From the NCBI RefSeq assembly GCF_008728515.1, contig NC_044976.1, positions 30,531,845 to 30,595,844 on the forward strand: 64,000 nt of DNA, written 5' to 3'. Numbering within the stretch: position 1 is the stretch's first letter; each line of letters opens with the position of its first letter. The notes under the pieces were generated by a model. It was not told where the DNA came from. It worked only from the letters and a program-made list of their open reading frames with translations, and made no database searches. Made by a program: the position numbers and the translations under genes. Below, piece after piece: positions 21,001 to 34,602 of the stretch. Source of the stretch: Papio anubis (Eukaryota > Chordata > Mammalia > Primates > Cercopithecidae).

Positions 21001-24000
21001 CTCCTGGGCCTGGCCTCAAGCAATCCTGCCACCTCAGCCTCCCAGAGTGCTGGGATTACAGGCATAAGCCACTGTTTTTTGTTGTTGTTGTTTGTTTAGA
21101 AATAACTATTGATGGCCGGGCGCGGTGGCTCAAGCCTGTAATCCCAGCACTTTGGGAGGCCGAGACTGGCGGATCACAAGGTCAGGAGATCGAGACCATC
21201 CTGGCTAACCCGGTGAAACCCCGTCTCTACTAAAAAATACAAAAAAAAAAAACTAGCCGGGCGAGGTGGCGGGCGCCTTGTAGTCCCAGCTACTCAGGAG
21301 CCTGAGGCAGGAGAATGGCATAAACCTGGGAGGCGGAGCTTGCAGTGAGCTGAGATCCGGCCACTGCACTCCAGCCTGGGTGACAGAGCAAGACTCCATC
21401 TCAAAAAAAAAAAAAAAGAAATAACTATTGATAACTCTTAAGATGTTTGGGGGACATTCAAGTAGAGGCATCCAGTAGGTAGTTTAGAAGATAGAAATTT
21501 TTTTGGTAGTCATCAGTATCTTAGTCTGTTATAACAGAACACTGTTTATAAAGAACAGAAATTGCTGGATGTGGTGGCTCATGCCTATAATCCCAGTAGT
21601 TTGGGAGGCTGGGGCAGACGGTTCTTTTGAGCCCAGGAGTTTGAGACCAGCCTGGGCAACATAGGGAGACCCCGTCTCAACAAAAAGTAAAAAAATTAGT
21701 TGGGCATGATGACATGTGCCTGTAGAGAGGCTGAAGTGGGAGGATCACTTGATCCTGGGAGGTTGACTTTGCAGTGAGCCATGATTGCACCACTGCACTC
21801 CAGCCTGGGGGACAGAGTGAGACCTTGTGTCAAAAAAAAAAAAAAAAAAAAGAACATAAATGTATTTCTCATAGTTCTGGAGGCTGAGAAGTCCAAGGCT
21901 GGAAAGGCCAAGATCAGGGTGCCAGCATTTGGTGTCTGGTGAGGGTCTGGTCTCTACTTTCAAGATGGTGCTTTGAATTCAGTGTCTTCTTATGACAGAA
22001 GGTGGAAAGGCAAAAAAGGATGAACTCTCTGTTTTTTTAATAAGGCCATTAATGTATTAGGATGGTAGAGCCCTTGAGACCTAAACACCTCCCAAAACGC
22101 TCCACTTCCAAACACTGTTGGCACTGGGGATTATGTTTCCAACACATGAATTTTGGGGGACACATTCAGACCATAGCAATCAGCATGTGGATAGTTATTT
22201 TATTTTATTTTATTTTATTTATTTATTTATTTACTGTAGAGATGTTGTCTCGCCATGTTGTCCGGGCTGGCCTTGAACTCCTGGGCTCAGGTGATCCTCC
22301 CATCTCAACCTCCCAAAGTGCTGGGATTATAGGCATGAGCCACCATTCCTGGCTGGTAGCAATTTTAATTATAGTAAATGTAGTCCTAAAGGATGCAGTC
22401 ACTCAAGAAGTTATATAGAATTCCAGGGTGGAATTCTAAGGAAGTGGATTGAGGAAAAGTTTAGTGCCCCTCATTCTGTGTACTCCCTCACCATACTATT
22501 TGTCACTGTGTAGCGGAATTGCCCATTTACTTGGTCATATTTCTTGTAGGCAGGAGGCTCTTTTGAGAAAGGGGCCATGCCTTGTTTACCTCTGTATCCC
22601 CAGCACCAAAAACAATGCCTAGCTCATGGTAGGTTCTCAATAAATATGTGTTGATTAAATGTATAATGATATAGAGTGAGGGGTCAGAGAGGTAAGTGAA
22701 GCAGAAAGTACCGGGTTGCAGAAGCTAAAGAAGGGAGGGATTGGGCAAGTGTTGGCAGCAATTGGGGCAGAGGCTAGATTGTGGTAGATTGCAGTACATG
22801 GATGGCTAGATGAAGAGGAGACATTGGGTTGAACCCTTTTTTTGGAGACAGGGTCTCACTCTGTCACTCAGGCTGGAGTGCAGTGGCACGATCTCAGCTC
22901 ACTCTTCCAAGTAGCTGGAACCACAGGTGTGCACCCTTTTTGTATTGTTTGTTTAGAAGACAAACGGTTGTCTTTTGTTTAGAGACAGGATTTCACCATG
23001 TTGCCCAGGCTGGTCTCAAACTCCTGAGCTCAAGTGATCTGCCCGCCTCAGCCTCCCAAAGTGCTGGGTTTACAGACGTGAGCCACCATGCCCAGCTGGT
23101 TGAACCCTTTCAAAGGGAAGCTTGTGTGAGGTAGGGAGAGAGGATTATTGATAAGGGAGATGTAGTGGCTAAAAGTTGAGTATATTGAAATAATTCTTAC
23201 AGAAAACAGCCAGAAGAGAGGGAGAGGGTGAAGATACAGGAAAGGGACTAGTAGTGATGGAGTTTCCTGAGGAGACCAGGGGAAATGGAAACCGGAGCCC
23301 AGGTAAAGACACCAACCTTCAACAAAATCCTTTGTGATGCGAGGGTAAATGGCAAGGAAAAGTTCAAATGGAGGTAAGTTTGAAGAGGAGAAGATAAGGA
23401 GAAAGTTGAGGGAGTTCTCAAGGTGAGGAAAGAGAATATTCCTTTTCCTGAGGGTGGGGATGGGCAGTTGGTAGATTAGGAATCTTGAAGAGAGGAGATT
23501 TAAATAGCTGTTGCAAAAGTTGGGGGCTAGGGAAAGAAATTTGGAAAGATTGCTGGGCAGTGATGAGGATCATTTTGAGGCTGGAACCTGTGATTTTTGT
23601 AGTCATATCATTTTGCACAGTTTTATGATAACATTTTATGATAACATTCTCAGTTTAAAAGAAGAAAAAAATGGGCCAGGCATGGTGGCTCACACCTGTA
23701 ATCCCAGTAGTTTGGGTGGCCAAGGAGGAAGGATCACTTGAGGCCAGGAGTTCAAGACCAGCCTAGGCAACAAAATGAGACCCCCCCCCCCAGCTCTACA
23801 AAACAACACAAAAAAATAAGCTGGGTGTGGTGACACGTGCCTGTAATTTCAGCTACTTGGGAGGTTGAGGTGGGAGACTGAGGCAGGTGGATGGTTTGAG
23901 CCCAGGTGGAGCCTGCAGTGACCCCAATAATGGTGCCACTGCACTCAGCCTGAGTGACAAAGCAAGACCTTGCCTCAAAAAAAAAAAAGAAGAAAAAAAA

Positions 24001-27000
24001 GGTAGAAAGACCTCAGTCTTTAGATAAGGGAATAGACTTCTTTTTTTCTTTTATTTTACTTTATTTTTTATTATACTTTAAGTTCTAGGGTACATGTGCA
24101 CAATGTGCAGGTTTGTTACATATGTATACATGTGCCATATTAGTGTGCTGCACCCATTAACTCATCATTTACATTAGGTATATCTCCTAATGCTATCTCT
24201 CCCCCCTCCCCCCCACCTTTTTTTTTGAGACAGAGTCTTGCTCTGTTTCCCAGGCTGGAGTGCAGTGGCACGATCTCGGCTCTCTGCAAGCTCCACTTCT
24301 AGGGTTCATGCCATTCTCCTGCCTCAGCCTCGCAAGAAGCTGGGACTGAAGGTGCGTGCCACCACACCTGGCTAATTTTTTGTATTTTTAGTAGAGACCG
24401 GTTTCACCGTGTTAGTCAGGATGGTCTTGATCTCCTTACCTCGTGATCCGCCCATCTCGGCCTCCTAAAGTGCTAGGATTACAGGCTGAGCCACCATGCC
24501 CGGCTGGGAATAGACATCTTACTTGGGAAACCGAGTTTTGCAGTGAGGTCATTACTTTGGGACTCAGATTTGGCTCTGCCATTGAGAAGCTTTGCAATAT
24601 TAGGCAAGTCACTTTACGTTTCAGATTACTCTCCTATAAAATCAAAATGATAGGAGTTCCTATTATGAGAACAATGATGGGAAAGCTCTTTAAGAGTTTA
24701 AAGTATGGCTGGCGCCAGGCTCACGTCTGTAATCCCAGCACTTTGAGAGGCCAAGGTGGGTGGATCACTTGAGGTCAGGAGTTTGAGACCAGCCTGGCCA
24801 ACATGGTGAAACCCTGACTCTACTAAAAGTACAAAACTTAGGCGTGGTGGCACATGCCTGTAATCCCAGCTACTCAGGAGGCTGAGGCAGGAGAATTGTT
24901 TGAACCCGGCAGGCAGTGAGGCTGAGATCGCACCACTGAACTCTAGCCTGGGTGACAGAGTGAGACTCTGTCTCCAAAAATAAAAATAAAAATTAAGTCG
25001 TACCTAAATAAAAAGGAAAATTTCTTTTAAAGTCTCTCAGCAACCTGATTAAGATATAGAGATATGTCTTTATTTTAATTATAGTAAATTTAGTCATGAA
25101 GGATGCAGTCACTCAAGAAGTTATATAGAAGAGGATCCAGGGTGGAATTCTAAGGAAGTGGACAGTACCCCTCATGCTCCGTACCACCCTGTCATAGCAT
25201 TTGTCAATGTGTATAGGAATACACACAGCACGGTTGGCAAACTAATTAAAAACTTAGGGAAAGGATGGTTGGCCTGCACTATTGGAGGCTCACATCTGTA
25301 ATTCCAGCACTTTAGAAGGATAATCAGGAGTTTGAAACCAGCCTGGGCAACAAAGCAAGATGCCATCTCTACAAACAAGCAAACAAACAAAAACATCAAA
25401 CAAACAAACAAAAAAACATAAAAAGAAAAGGATGGTGTCTCAGAGCCCCACCCTGACTACCCTCACCTCAGGTACTCCCTTACCCTTCTGGATAAGGTAT
25501 CTTAGTCCTCCAGGTCTGAGCCTTGACTGGATGCAGGCTTGATAGGCAAGGGAGTTGCTAGGGATCAAGGCTCATGCCTTTTTTTCACTGGGTGGCGAAA
25601 GCTCTGCCTCAAGCTAATAAACCTCTAAGGAGAGATCTTTGGGTGTGTAGTTCACTTGATTTTGCAAGTGTTCAAGGAACTTTCTACCAGGTAGATTTAT
25701 AGGGCCCTCTAGATTAAGTGCAAACTAAAGTAGGTACCTGGCCGGGCACAGTGGCTCATGCCTGTAATCCCAGCACTTTGGGAGGCCGAGGCGGGCGGAT
25801 CACGAGGTCAGGAGATCGAGACCATCCTGGCTAACATGGTGAAACCCCGTCTCTACTAAAAATACAAAAAACTAGCCGGGCGTGGTGGCGGGCGCCTGTA
25901 GTCCCAGCTACTCGGAGGCTGAGGCAGGAGAATGGCCTGAACCTGGGAGGCGGAGCTTGCAGTGAGCCGAGATCGCGCCACTGCACTCCAGCCTGGGTGA
26001 CACAGCGCGAGACTCCGTCTCAAAAAAAAAAAAAAAAAATAAAGTAGGTACCTGAGAAACCCAGTGTAGGGCCGGGCACAGTGGCTCATGCCTGTAATCC
26101 CAGCACTTTGGGAGGCTGAGGCGGGTGGATCACAAGGTCAGGAGATCGAGACCATCCTGGCTAACACAGTGAAACCCTGTCTCTACTAAAAAAAAAAATG
26201 CAAAAAATTAGCCGGGCGTGGTGGAGGGCGCCTGTAGTGTCAACTACTTGGGAGGCTGAGCCAGGAGAATGGCGTGAACCCAGGAGGCAGAGCTTGCAGT
26301 GAGCCGAGATTATGCCACTGCACCCCAGCCTGGGCAACAGAGTGAGACTGTCTCGAAAAAAAAAAAAGAAAAAGAAACCCAATGTAGCTTTTAGCATATT
26401 GGATTTGGAGTCAGAAGAGTGGGCTCCAGATCATTCATTAGCTGTGTGATCTTGAGCAGGCACTTAACTTCTCTGAGACTCAATTCAATTCATTGAATCT
26501 TTATTGAGCCTCTGTGATATACAAGGCATATTAATCCTTGCCTTCAAGGGGTACCCAGTCTTGTGGATATAGTCATGTAAATAATTCAGATATAAAATAA
26601 TCCTAGCACTTTCGGAGGCTGAGGTGGGCGGATCACTTGAGGTGAGGAGTTTGAGACCAGCCTGGCCAACATGGTGAAATCCCACCTCTACTAAAATACA
26701 AAAATTAGCTGGGTTTGGTGGCACGCACCTGTAATCCCAGCAGTTTAGGAGGCTGAGGCAGGACAATTGCTTGAACCTGGGAGGCGGAGGTTGCAGAGAG
26801 CTGCCGAGATAGCACCATTGCACTCCAGCCTGGGTGACAGAGCGAGACTCCATCTCAAAAAAAAAAGAAAAAAAAAATTCCTGGGTTCTCTTGGGAGTGT
26901 ATGTCTAACCGTTTCGTGAAGCTGTCACTGTCTCTTCTTCAGGGGATGTTGGAAATTACTACTACGGACAAGGCCACCCAATGAAGCCTCACCGAATCCG

Positions 27001-30000
27001 CATGACTCATAATTTGCTGCTCAACTATGGTCTCTACCGAAAAATGGAAATCTATGTGAGTTACCAGATGTGCTATTATTCCCTAACTGCATCTGCTCTG
27101 GTTCCCCATATGCCATTCATTATCTCATTTTCTCCACCACTCATTTACATGTTGACTGCTGTTATAAGGCAGGTACAATAAATGATAAAGATTTTTGGCT
27201 GGGCATGGTGGCTTACACCTGTAATCACAGCACTTCAGGAGGTGGAGGCAGGAGGATCACTTGAACCTAGGAGTCCTAGGCCAGCCTGGCAACATAGGGA
27301 AATCCTGCCTCTACAACAAAATTTGGCCATGGTGGCGTGTGCCTGTGGTCTCAGGTACTTGGGAGGCTGAGGTGGGAAGACTGCTTGAGCCTGGGAGGTC
27401 GAGGCTGCAGTGAGCTATGATTGCACCACTGCATTTCAGCCTGGGGGACAGAGCAAGACTCTGTCTTTAAAAAAAAAGCTAGGCTGGGCATGGTGGCTTA
27501 TGCCTGTAATCCCAGCACTTTGGGAGGCCGAGGTCAGGAGATCGAGACCATCCTGGCTAACACGGTGAAACCCCGTCTCTACTAAAAATACAAAAAATTA
27601 GCCGGGCATGGTGGCGGGCGCCTGTAGTCCCAGCTGCTCGGGAGGCTGAAGCAGGATAATGGTGTGAACCCATGAGGCAGAGCTTGCAGTGAGCTGAGAT
27701 TGCACCACTGCACTCCAGCCTGGGTGACAGAGCGAGACTCCATCTCAAAAACAAAACAAAACAAAAAAACAAAGCCAGGTGCAGTGACTTATGCCTGTCA
27801 TACTAGCACTTTGGGAGGCCGAGATGGGCAGATTGCTTGAGCCCAGGAGTTCGAGACCAACTTGGTCAACATGGCAAGACCTCGTCTCTACAAAAAAGTA
27901 GCTGGGCATGGTAGCAAGTGCCTGTAGTCCCGGCTACTTAGGAGGCTGAGGTGGGAGGATCATTTTGAGCCTGGGAAGCAGAGGTTACAGTGATCCGTGA
28001 TTGCACTACTGTGCTCCAGCCTGAGAGACAGAGTGAGACCCTGTCTCAAAAAACCAAAACAAAACCAAAAAACCAAAAATTTAATGCCTAAATAAGAGTG
28101 AGTAGCACTGTGTTGAAGTAGATGCCAAATCTCTAGTTATCAGAGAGTAGAGAGTATAGACTCTGTCTAACCTGTAGATTCAGCTACAGGTGACTTTTCA
28201 CTGATCTTCGAGTTTTTAAAGAGATGCTGGAAATCCAGATTATTATGTAAAATCTCCCAGGTTTAAAATGTTATCCCAAGAAACCTTGTCTCTACAGAAA
28301 ATACAAAAAAAAAAATTAGCTGGCATGCTGGCCTGCACCTGTAGTCCCAGCTATCTGGAAGGCTGAGGTCAGAGGATCACTTGAGCCTGGGAGGTCAAGG
28401 CTGTGGTGAGCCGTAATTGCACCACTGCACTCCAGCCCAGGTGACAGAATGAGATTTTGTCTCAAAAAAAAAAGTTAACCCAGAGTTTTTGCTTTTTGGT
28501 TTTTATTTGAAGCATGTATTCAAACCAAACACATCAGTACATCTGTAGACCAAATAGGTCCAATGGTTCCCAGTTTTAACCTCTCTGGAGACAGTGAGGA
28601 GGAACAAGTGAAGGGTTTTTAATGAAAGAGGGATAGGAACAGGCATGCATTTTAGAAGCAGAGAGGCTAGGTGAGTGGCTGTTACAAGAGTCCAAATGAG
28701 AAAATAAAGAGGGACTAGGGGTGCATGTTGCCTTACAGCATAAGAATCTGTGGTTAAAAAGTCTGTTTCTACAGCTTGAGTAATCTAACAACACTGGTAT
28801 TTTTGTCACCCATTCCAGAGACTGAAAGAAGATGAGTGTTCTTTCCTAGATGGCCTTGTCATGTCTCTGGAGCCAGTGGAGGCAACTGGGGAAGCAAGGA
28901 AGGAAAGTAGAAGAGTAGACAGACCTTGGGACTACAGAGCTTTTTTAGGTGTGAAGGCAGCTGGGAATGAAAAACAGAAAAGGCAGAAGATATTTTTAGG
29001 TACTCTAGGGAGCAGACTATCTCTGCTCCCTAGAGCTCTGCTCCCTGCAGGCTGGAGTGCAGTGGCGTGATCATAGCTCACTACAGCCCTGAACTCCTGG
29101 GCTCAAGTTATCTTCCCACCTCAGCCTCCCAAGTAGCTAGGACTACAGGCAGGCACCACCATGCCTGGTTTTGTTTTGTTTTTTTTTTTTTTTGAGACAG
29201 GGTCTCACTTTGTCACCTAGGCTGGAGTGCAGTGGTGCGAGCTCAGCTCACTGCAACCTCTGCTTTCTGGGCTCAGGTGATTCTCCAGCCTCAGCTTGCC
29301 AAGTAGCTGGATTTAAAGGTGTAAGCCACCATGCCTGGCTAACTTTTTGGTAGAAATGGGGTTTTACCATTTTGCCCAGGCTGATCTTGAATTCCTGAAC
29401 TCAAAGCAATCCGCCTGCCTTGGCCTCCCAAAGTGCTGGGATTATAGGCGTGAGCCACCATACCCAGCCTCTCTCGGCTAATTCAAAAAAATTTTTTTGT
29501 TGAAACAGGGTCTTGCTGTTTTGCCCAGGCTGGCGTCAAACCCCTGGCCTCAAGAGATCTTCCTACTTTAATCTCCCAAAGTGCTGAGACTTTAAGCATC
29601 AGCCACCATGCCTGTATTCTTTTTAAAAAATTATAAAAATGATTTTTATTTTTTACCTGCAGTTCCAAGCACAGTATGTTTTAGTTTTACATGTTTGATT
29701 GTTATATAGATGGAGCCATACAGTATTTATTATGTGACTTTCTTATTTTTGCTAAATATGTTCTTGAGACTCACCCATGTTGATACATGTAGCTGTATTT
29801 ATTTATTTATTTATCTATTTATTATTATTATTTTTTTGAGACAGAGTCTCGCTCTGTTGCCCAGGCTGGAGTGCAGTGGCGCGATCTCGGCTCACTGCAA
29901 GCTCCACCTCCCGGGTTCACACCATTCTCCTGCCTCAGCCTCCCCAGTAGCTGGGACTACAGGTGTCTGCCACCATGCCCGGCTAATTTTTTCTATTTTT

Positions 30001-33000
30001 TAGTAGAGACGGGGTTTCACTGTGTTAGCCAGGATGGTCTCGATCTCCTGACCTCGTGATCCGCCCACCTCGGCCTCTGAAAGTGTTGGGATTACAGGCG
30101 TGAGCCACCGCGCCTGGCTGCTGTATTTATTTTTACTGAATTTCATTGAAATAAATGTATTCTAGTCTGTTATCTCATTGATGGGCATTTGATTTGCTTC
30201 TGGGGTTTGACTATTGCAAATACTGCTGCTATGAACTTTCTTGAACATGTCTCTTGATGCATATATGCTAAAGTTTCACTAAAGGATATACTAGGAGTAG
30301 AATTGGATCAGGACATATGCAAATACTCACCTGTATTAGATAAAGCCAAAATAGTTTCCAGTTGCCAGCTATGTAAGAATTGCAGTTGCTCTGAGTCCTT
30401 GCCAAAACTTGATTTTGTCAGATTTCAATTTTTTGTTGTTGTTGTTGTTGAGATGGAGTCTGGCTCTGCCGCCCAGGCTGGAGTGCAGTGGCCGGATCTC
30501 AGCTCACTGCAAGCTCCGCCTCCTGGGTTTACGCCATTCTCCTGCCTCAGCCTCCCAAGCAGCTGGGACTACAGGCGCCCGCCAACTCGCCCGGCTAGTT
30601 TTTTTGTATTTTTTTAGTAGAGACGAGGTTTCACCGTGTTAGCCAGGATGGTCTCGATCTCCTGACCTCGTGATCCGCCCGTCTCGGCCTCCCAAAGTGC
30701 TGGGATTACAGGCTTGAGCCACTGCGCCCGGCCAGATTTCAATTTTGTTGCTAATTTAGGTAGACATGAAATGGTATCTTACTATTATTTTAATTTGTAT
30801 TCCCCAATTCCTATTCAACCGTTTTGCCCATTTTCCTATTTGGTTGTCTTTTTTTTTTTTTTTTTTGACACAGTGTCTCACTCTGGCACTCAGGCTGCTC
30901 ACCGTGTCCTCCGCCTCCCAGGCTCAAGCCATCTTTCCACCTCAGCCTCCTGAGTAGCTGGGACCACGGGTGCATGCCACCACGCTCGGCTAATTTTTGT
31001 ATGTTTGTAGAGATGGGGTTTTGCTGTGTTAACCAGGTTGGTCTCAAACTCCTGGGCTCAAGTGATCTGCCCACCTTGGCTTCCCAAAGTGCTGAGATTA
31101 CAGGCATGAGCCACAGTGCCTGACCCATTTCTTTTATATATTAAATGTCCATTTTTACTTATTCATTGCATATATACTCATCAGGCACCTATTTTGTGCC
31201 AGGCAGTATGTGTGTGTCTGGCTTTGGGCTCTCTGTTCGGTTGACTTGGTCTGCTTATTGACCCATATGCCAATACCACAGTGGCTTAATTACTTAATTT
31301 ATATTATAGTAAGTCTTGTTATGTGGTAGCACAGTTCTCCCACTTTTTTCTTCTGAAAAAGTGATTTGGCTATTTGCCTTTTCACTTTTTTTTTCTTTTT
31401 CTCACTCTTTTTTTTTTTTGAGACAGAGTTTTGCTCTTGTTGCCCAGGCTGGAGTGCAATGGTGCAGTCTCAGCTCACTGCAATCTCTACCTGCCGAGCA
31501 GCTGGGATTACAGGCATGCGCCACCATAGCCAGCTAATTTTGTATTTTTAGTAGAGATGGGATTTCTCCATATTGGTCAGGCTGGTCTCGAACTCCCAAC
31601 CTCAGGTGATCCGCCCACCTTGGCCTTGCAAATTTTGGGATTACAGGTGTGAGCCATGGCACCCAGCCTCTTTTTCTTTCTTTTAGAGACAGTGTTTTAC
31701 TCTGTTGCCTGGGCTAGAGTACAGTGGCACAGTCATAGCTTATTGCAGCCTCAACCTCCTGGACTCAAGTAATCCTCCCTCCTCAGCCTCCTGAGTAGCA
31801 CTACTTTTTAATTTAATTGTGATTTTGATATGCGTTTCACTAATTCACCAAGGTCTATTTAGATCTGATTCTGTTGTTTGTTTTGTTTCTGTAGGATCCT
31901 GGACTGTGTTTCCTGTGTATTTTGTGATTTTGTACTGTGGGGTAATGCAGTAGCCCACTCTTATCTGAGCGGGGATACTTTCTAGGACCCCTAGTAGATG
32001 CCTGAAACCATGGATAGTACTGTACCCTATATATGTTATATTTTTTCCTATACATATATACCTCTGATAAAGCTTAATTTTTAAATTAGATAGAGTAAGA
32101 AATTAACAACAATAATAATAAACTAGGACAATTATAACAATAAACTGTTTGCAGTTTCATGCATAGAAGATTCATTCTTGGCCAGGCGTGGTGGCTCATG
32201 CCTATAATCCCAGTGCTTTGGGAGGCCAAAGCCAGTGGATCACCTGAGGTCAGGAGTTCGAGATCACCTTGACTAACATGGTGAAACCCTGTCTCTACTA
32301 AAAATACAAAATTAGTCAGATGTGGTGTCACATGCCTGTAATCCCAGCTACTCAGGAGGCTGAGACAGGAGAATCATTTGAACCTGGGAGGCAGAGGTTG
32401 TAGTGAGCTGAGATCGCACCATTGCACTCTAGCTGGGGCAATGAGAAACTCCTTCCCAACAATAAAAAAAAAAGAAGATTCATTCCTACTGTAGATCTTA
32501 GCTCTTAGCAACTTCAGCACAGGATTTTTTTCTTTCCTTACTGTATTGAGAACTTCAACCCTTTCATATAAAGGAAGCACAGCACAGCTTCTCTTTGGCA
32601 TATTGCCAACATCACTACTCTTGTACTTTGGGGCCATTATTAAGTAAAACAAGGGTTTCTTGAACAGAAACACTGCGATACCTTGATAACTGACCTGATT
32701 ACTGAGAGGTCTACTAAGTGACTCACAGGTGGGTAGTATACAGCGTGGATATGCCAGAGAAAGGGATGATTCGCACCCAGGGGACAGACCTGGATGTTAC
32801 AGAATTTCATCATGAATGGCTCATAATTTGAAACTTATGAATTGCTTATTTCTGGCATTTTTCGTGTAATGTTTTTGGACAGTGATTGTGTGTCACTGGA
32901 ACTGTAGAAACCACAACTGAGGATAAGAGGGCACTGCTGTATTCTTTGGAACTTTTTTTTTTTTTTTTTTGAGACAGAGTCTCGCTCTGTCGCCCAGGCT

Positions 33001-34565
33001 GGAGTGCATTGGCGCGATCTCCACTCACTGCAAGCTCCGCCTCCCAGGTTCAAGCCATTCTCCTGCCTCAGCCTCCCATATAGCTGGGACTACAGGCGCC
33101 CACCACCGCGCCCGGCTAATTTTTGTATTTTTTTAGTAGAGACGGGGTTTCACCGTGTTAGCCAGGATGGTCTCGATCTCCTGACCTCGTGATCCACCCG
33201 TCTCAGCCTCCCAAAATGCTGGGATTACAGGCATGAGCCACCGCGCCTGGCCTCTTTGGAACTTTGAGTCCTGGGATGAAGATGGGTTGTTAGAAGGTGA
33301 TTTGCTTTTACTTTGTAAAAGAGGTGGCATTTGAGATGAGCTCTTTCCTTCAGAGATTTGGGATAAGGGACGAATTTCAGATAATAGGAAGAACATGAGC
33401 ACAAACACTGTTGAAAAGCTCTATAGCTCTCTAGGTCTTAAGGAAGAGTTGTTTGGAGTATAATATTTGTGAAAGAGAGTGGGGCAATTACATTGGGAAG
33501 GGAACCATGTGAAATTTCTTGATTGCTATATCAAAGAACTTAGAATCTTTACTTCGTCAACAGGGTGTCATTGAATGAGAGCAGTACATTAACGTTTTAA
33601 GATTTTTGTGATACCAGTATGGAAGATGGAAGATGATAAGGCTGGATAGAAATAGGACCAATTAGGAGGCCAAAAATACTCCAAGTGAGATTTAATTTAT
33701 ATATGGGTTTTGTTTTGTTTTATTTTTTCTTTTTACTTATTTATTTTTTTTTTGAGACGGAGTCTCGCTCTGTCGCCCAGGCTGGAGCTCAGTGGCACAA
33801 TCTCAGCTCACTGTAAGCTCTGCCTCCCAGGTTCACGCCATTCTCCTGCCTCAGCCTCCCGAGTAGCTAGGACTACAGGCGCCCGCCACCATGCCTGGCT
33901 AATTTTTTGTATTTTTATATTTTTGTATTTTTAGTAGAGACGAGGTTTCACCGTGTTAGCCAGGATGGTCTCATGATCCGCCTGCCCCGGACTCCCAGGC
34001 GTGAGCCGTGGCGCCCGAACTGTTTTATTTTTTGAGATAGGGTGTTGCTCTGTCATCCAGGCTGGAGTGCAGTGATGTGATCACAGCTCACTGCAGCCTC
34101 ACCCTCCTGGGCTCAGGTGATCCTCCCACCTCAGTCTCCTGAGTAGCTGGGACTACACTGTGTGCTACTATACCTGGCTAATTTTCATATTTTTTATAGA
34201 GATGGGATTTCCCCTTGTTGTGTAAGCTGGTCTCAAAGTGCTGGGCCCAAGCAGTCTGCCCCTCTTGGCCTCCCAAAGTGTTAGGATTGTAGGCATGAGC
34301 CAACACACCCAGCCAAGAGTTAACTGGTTAGGTCAACAGTTACTCATTGAGCAGCTGCTGTATGTCAGGCACCATGCTTGTTGCTTCAAATAAAGGTAGA
34401 ACCTGCTCCTGGCCTCCCAGAGTAGACCAAGCAAACATGCAATTTCTATGCAGTTTGGTGAGTGAAATGATAAGGGAAGTACAGGCTTCTTAGGGTAACA
34501 TTTCAGAGAGTTACTTAACTGAGATTCTGAGAGGTCAAGGACAGCTTTTTGGGGGAATTGGCTTT

Positions 34566-34602
<37 letters not shown>

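Larger units (their letters stand above)
29640..31370 (+). repeat. Old L1 remnant, split by three Alus
   Basis: 'catttgatttgcttctgggg', 'ctaggagtagaattggatca', 'gttttgcccattttcctatt' and 'atgccaataccacagtggct' follow L1M-type order. No usable frame remains. The exact subfamily is uncertain. Confidence 0.7.

Noticed and set aside
24038..24214. L1 fragment as a source of a protein or an active element
   Set aside because: Only about 170 bp of the 3' end remain, with no ORF.
31948..32939. A transposase gene in the Tigger-like element
   Set aside because: Under 700 bp without the inserted Alu, with no long frame; a non-autonomous relic.
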